Assembly (NCBI GenBank): GCA_019694355.1
Contig: JAIBCB010000001.1
Location: 463,001-527,000 of the forward strand
Reading direction: 5' to 3'
DNA: 64,000 bases
DNA from: Pyrinomonadaceae bacterium
GTDB lineage: Bacteria; Acidobacteriota; Blastocatellia; Pyrinomonadales; Pyrinomonadaceae
The notes beneath the pieces were generated by a model. That model was not told where the DNA came from. It saw only the letters and a program-made list of their open reading frames with translations, and did not search any database. The stretch's first letter is position 1. Each line of letters opens with the position of its first letter. Shown here one piece after another: positions 63,754-64,000 of this stretch. The translations under genes were made by a program, and so were the position numbers.

Positions 63754-64000
63754 CTACGCCTCGACGATGCTGACGTTGGTGCGAATCAGTGATTTCGGAA
63801 TTAGTGCAGGAAAATACGCCATTATTTCTTCGACCTTTGGGCGGCCGCCGGCAAAGCCTGTGACTCCGGGCGGGCCTGTGAGGATGAGCGGGGCGATCTC
63901 TTTTGTGAAGCGAGTGACAGAGGCGCGGTCGTGGCCACGCACGGCCACTCTTAGTTGGACCTCGGGGTAATCTTGCGCACCCTCCCTACCGGTCGGGTTT
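63754..64000 (-). CDS. AtuA-like protein, partial (5' end outside the window)
   Basis: The frame is open from the window edge to the stop at 63754-63756. The C-terminal end reads [20 protein letters not shown] and [20 protein letters not shown], which match the end of AtuA/DUF1446 proteins of acyclic terpene utilisation. The small AtuA C-terminal-type subunit is a separate gene at 61026 on the opposite strand, so the usual two-gene layout is here rearranged. The start is beyond the window. Confidence 0.8.
   Translation of the reverse strand, partial: NPTGREGAQDYPEVQLRVAVRGHDRASVTRFTKEIAPLILTGPPGVTGFAGGRPKVEEIMAYFPALIPKSLIRTNVSIVEA

Overview
The window looks like a chromosome segment of a Gram-negative, diderm member of the Acidobacteriota, most likely class Blastocatellia. 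This is inferred from gene content: LpxC and KdsD (lipid A and Kdo), a TonB/ExbB/ExbD system, two VWFA proteins of the acidobacterial type, lipoproteins with Asn/Ala-rich tails, and a plug-like sequence typical of acidobacterial outer-membrane receptors. No rRNA or tRNA gene, prophage, complete insertion sequence or CRISPR array was recognised.

Layout. 0-4.1 kb: a membrane TPR protein and a minus-strand operon pspA - coiled-coil membrane protein - ATP-grasp enzyme. 4.4-13.3 kb: a 2120-residue alpha-2-macroglobulin, a lipoprotein, KdsD and an exported protein. 13.4-16.5 kb: an AT-richer islet of toxin/RHS-like fragments, putative orphan immunity genes (one resembling EF-Tu domain III) and a repeat array. 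16.5-24.4 kb: DinB-like protein, Der, a MauE-thioredoxin-thioredoxin fusion, Tgt, YajC, SecD, SecF. 24.7-28.6 kb: TonB, ExbB, two ExbD and a TPR lipoprotein, closed by a strong terminator. 28.7-38.7 kb: RSH (p)ppGpp enzyme, RidA, L28, parvulin lipoprotein, ABC-F ATPase, M28 peptidase, GuaB, RodZ-like protein.

38.85-42 kb: a compact bacterial microcompartment (BMC) gene set behind a good promoter: shell hexamer, acylating aldehyde dehydrogenase with a probable encapsulation helix, tail-anchored zinc-ribbon protein, 31-residue membrane peptide, second shell hexamer. No shell pentamer or other compartment enzyme is in the window, so this is a partial or satellite locus. 42-44 kb: two VWFA proteins. 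44.3-47.3 kb: GspF/PilC and GspE/PilB. 47.3-57.6 kb: PLP dehydratase, APH(6)-like kinase, Gnd, LpxC, a four-helix-bundle gene flanked by inverted repeats, EVE protein, ATP-grasp-like protein, metzincin protease and an acyl-CoA carboxylase subunit. 57.6-59.2 kb: a repeat-rich stretch with a 128-bp direct repeat around a small exported-protein gene. 59.25-64 kb: pyrophosphatase, a short enoyl-CoA hydratase, DUF1648 protein, AtuA-C-like subunit, a second four-helix-bundle gene in 33-bp inverted repeats, a full-length enoyl-CoA hydratase, a lipoprotein, a Cys/His-rich small protein and the end of an AtuA-like gene running off the window.

The carboxylase subunit, two hydratases and both AtuA-like pieces suggest branched-chain or isoprenoid acyl-CoA catabolism. 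The features most worth follow-up are the BMC set with its membrane proteins, the inverted-repeat four-helix-bundle units, the plug-like insert in the macroglobulin bait region and the EF-Tu-domain-like protein in the toxin islet.
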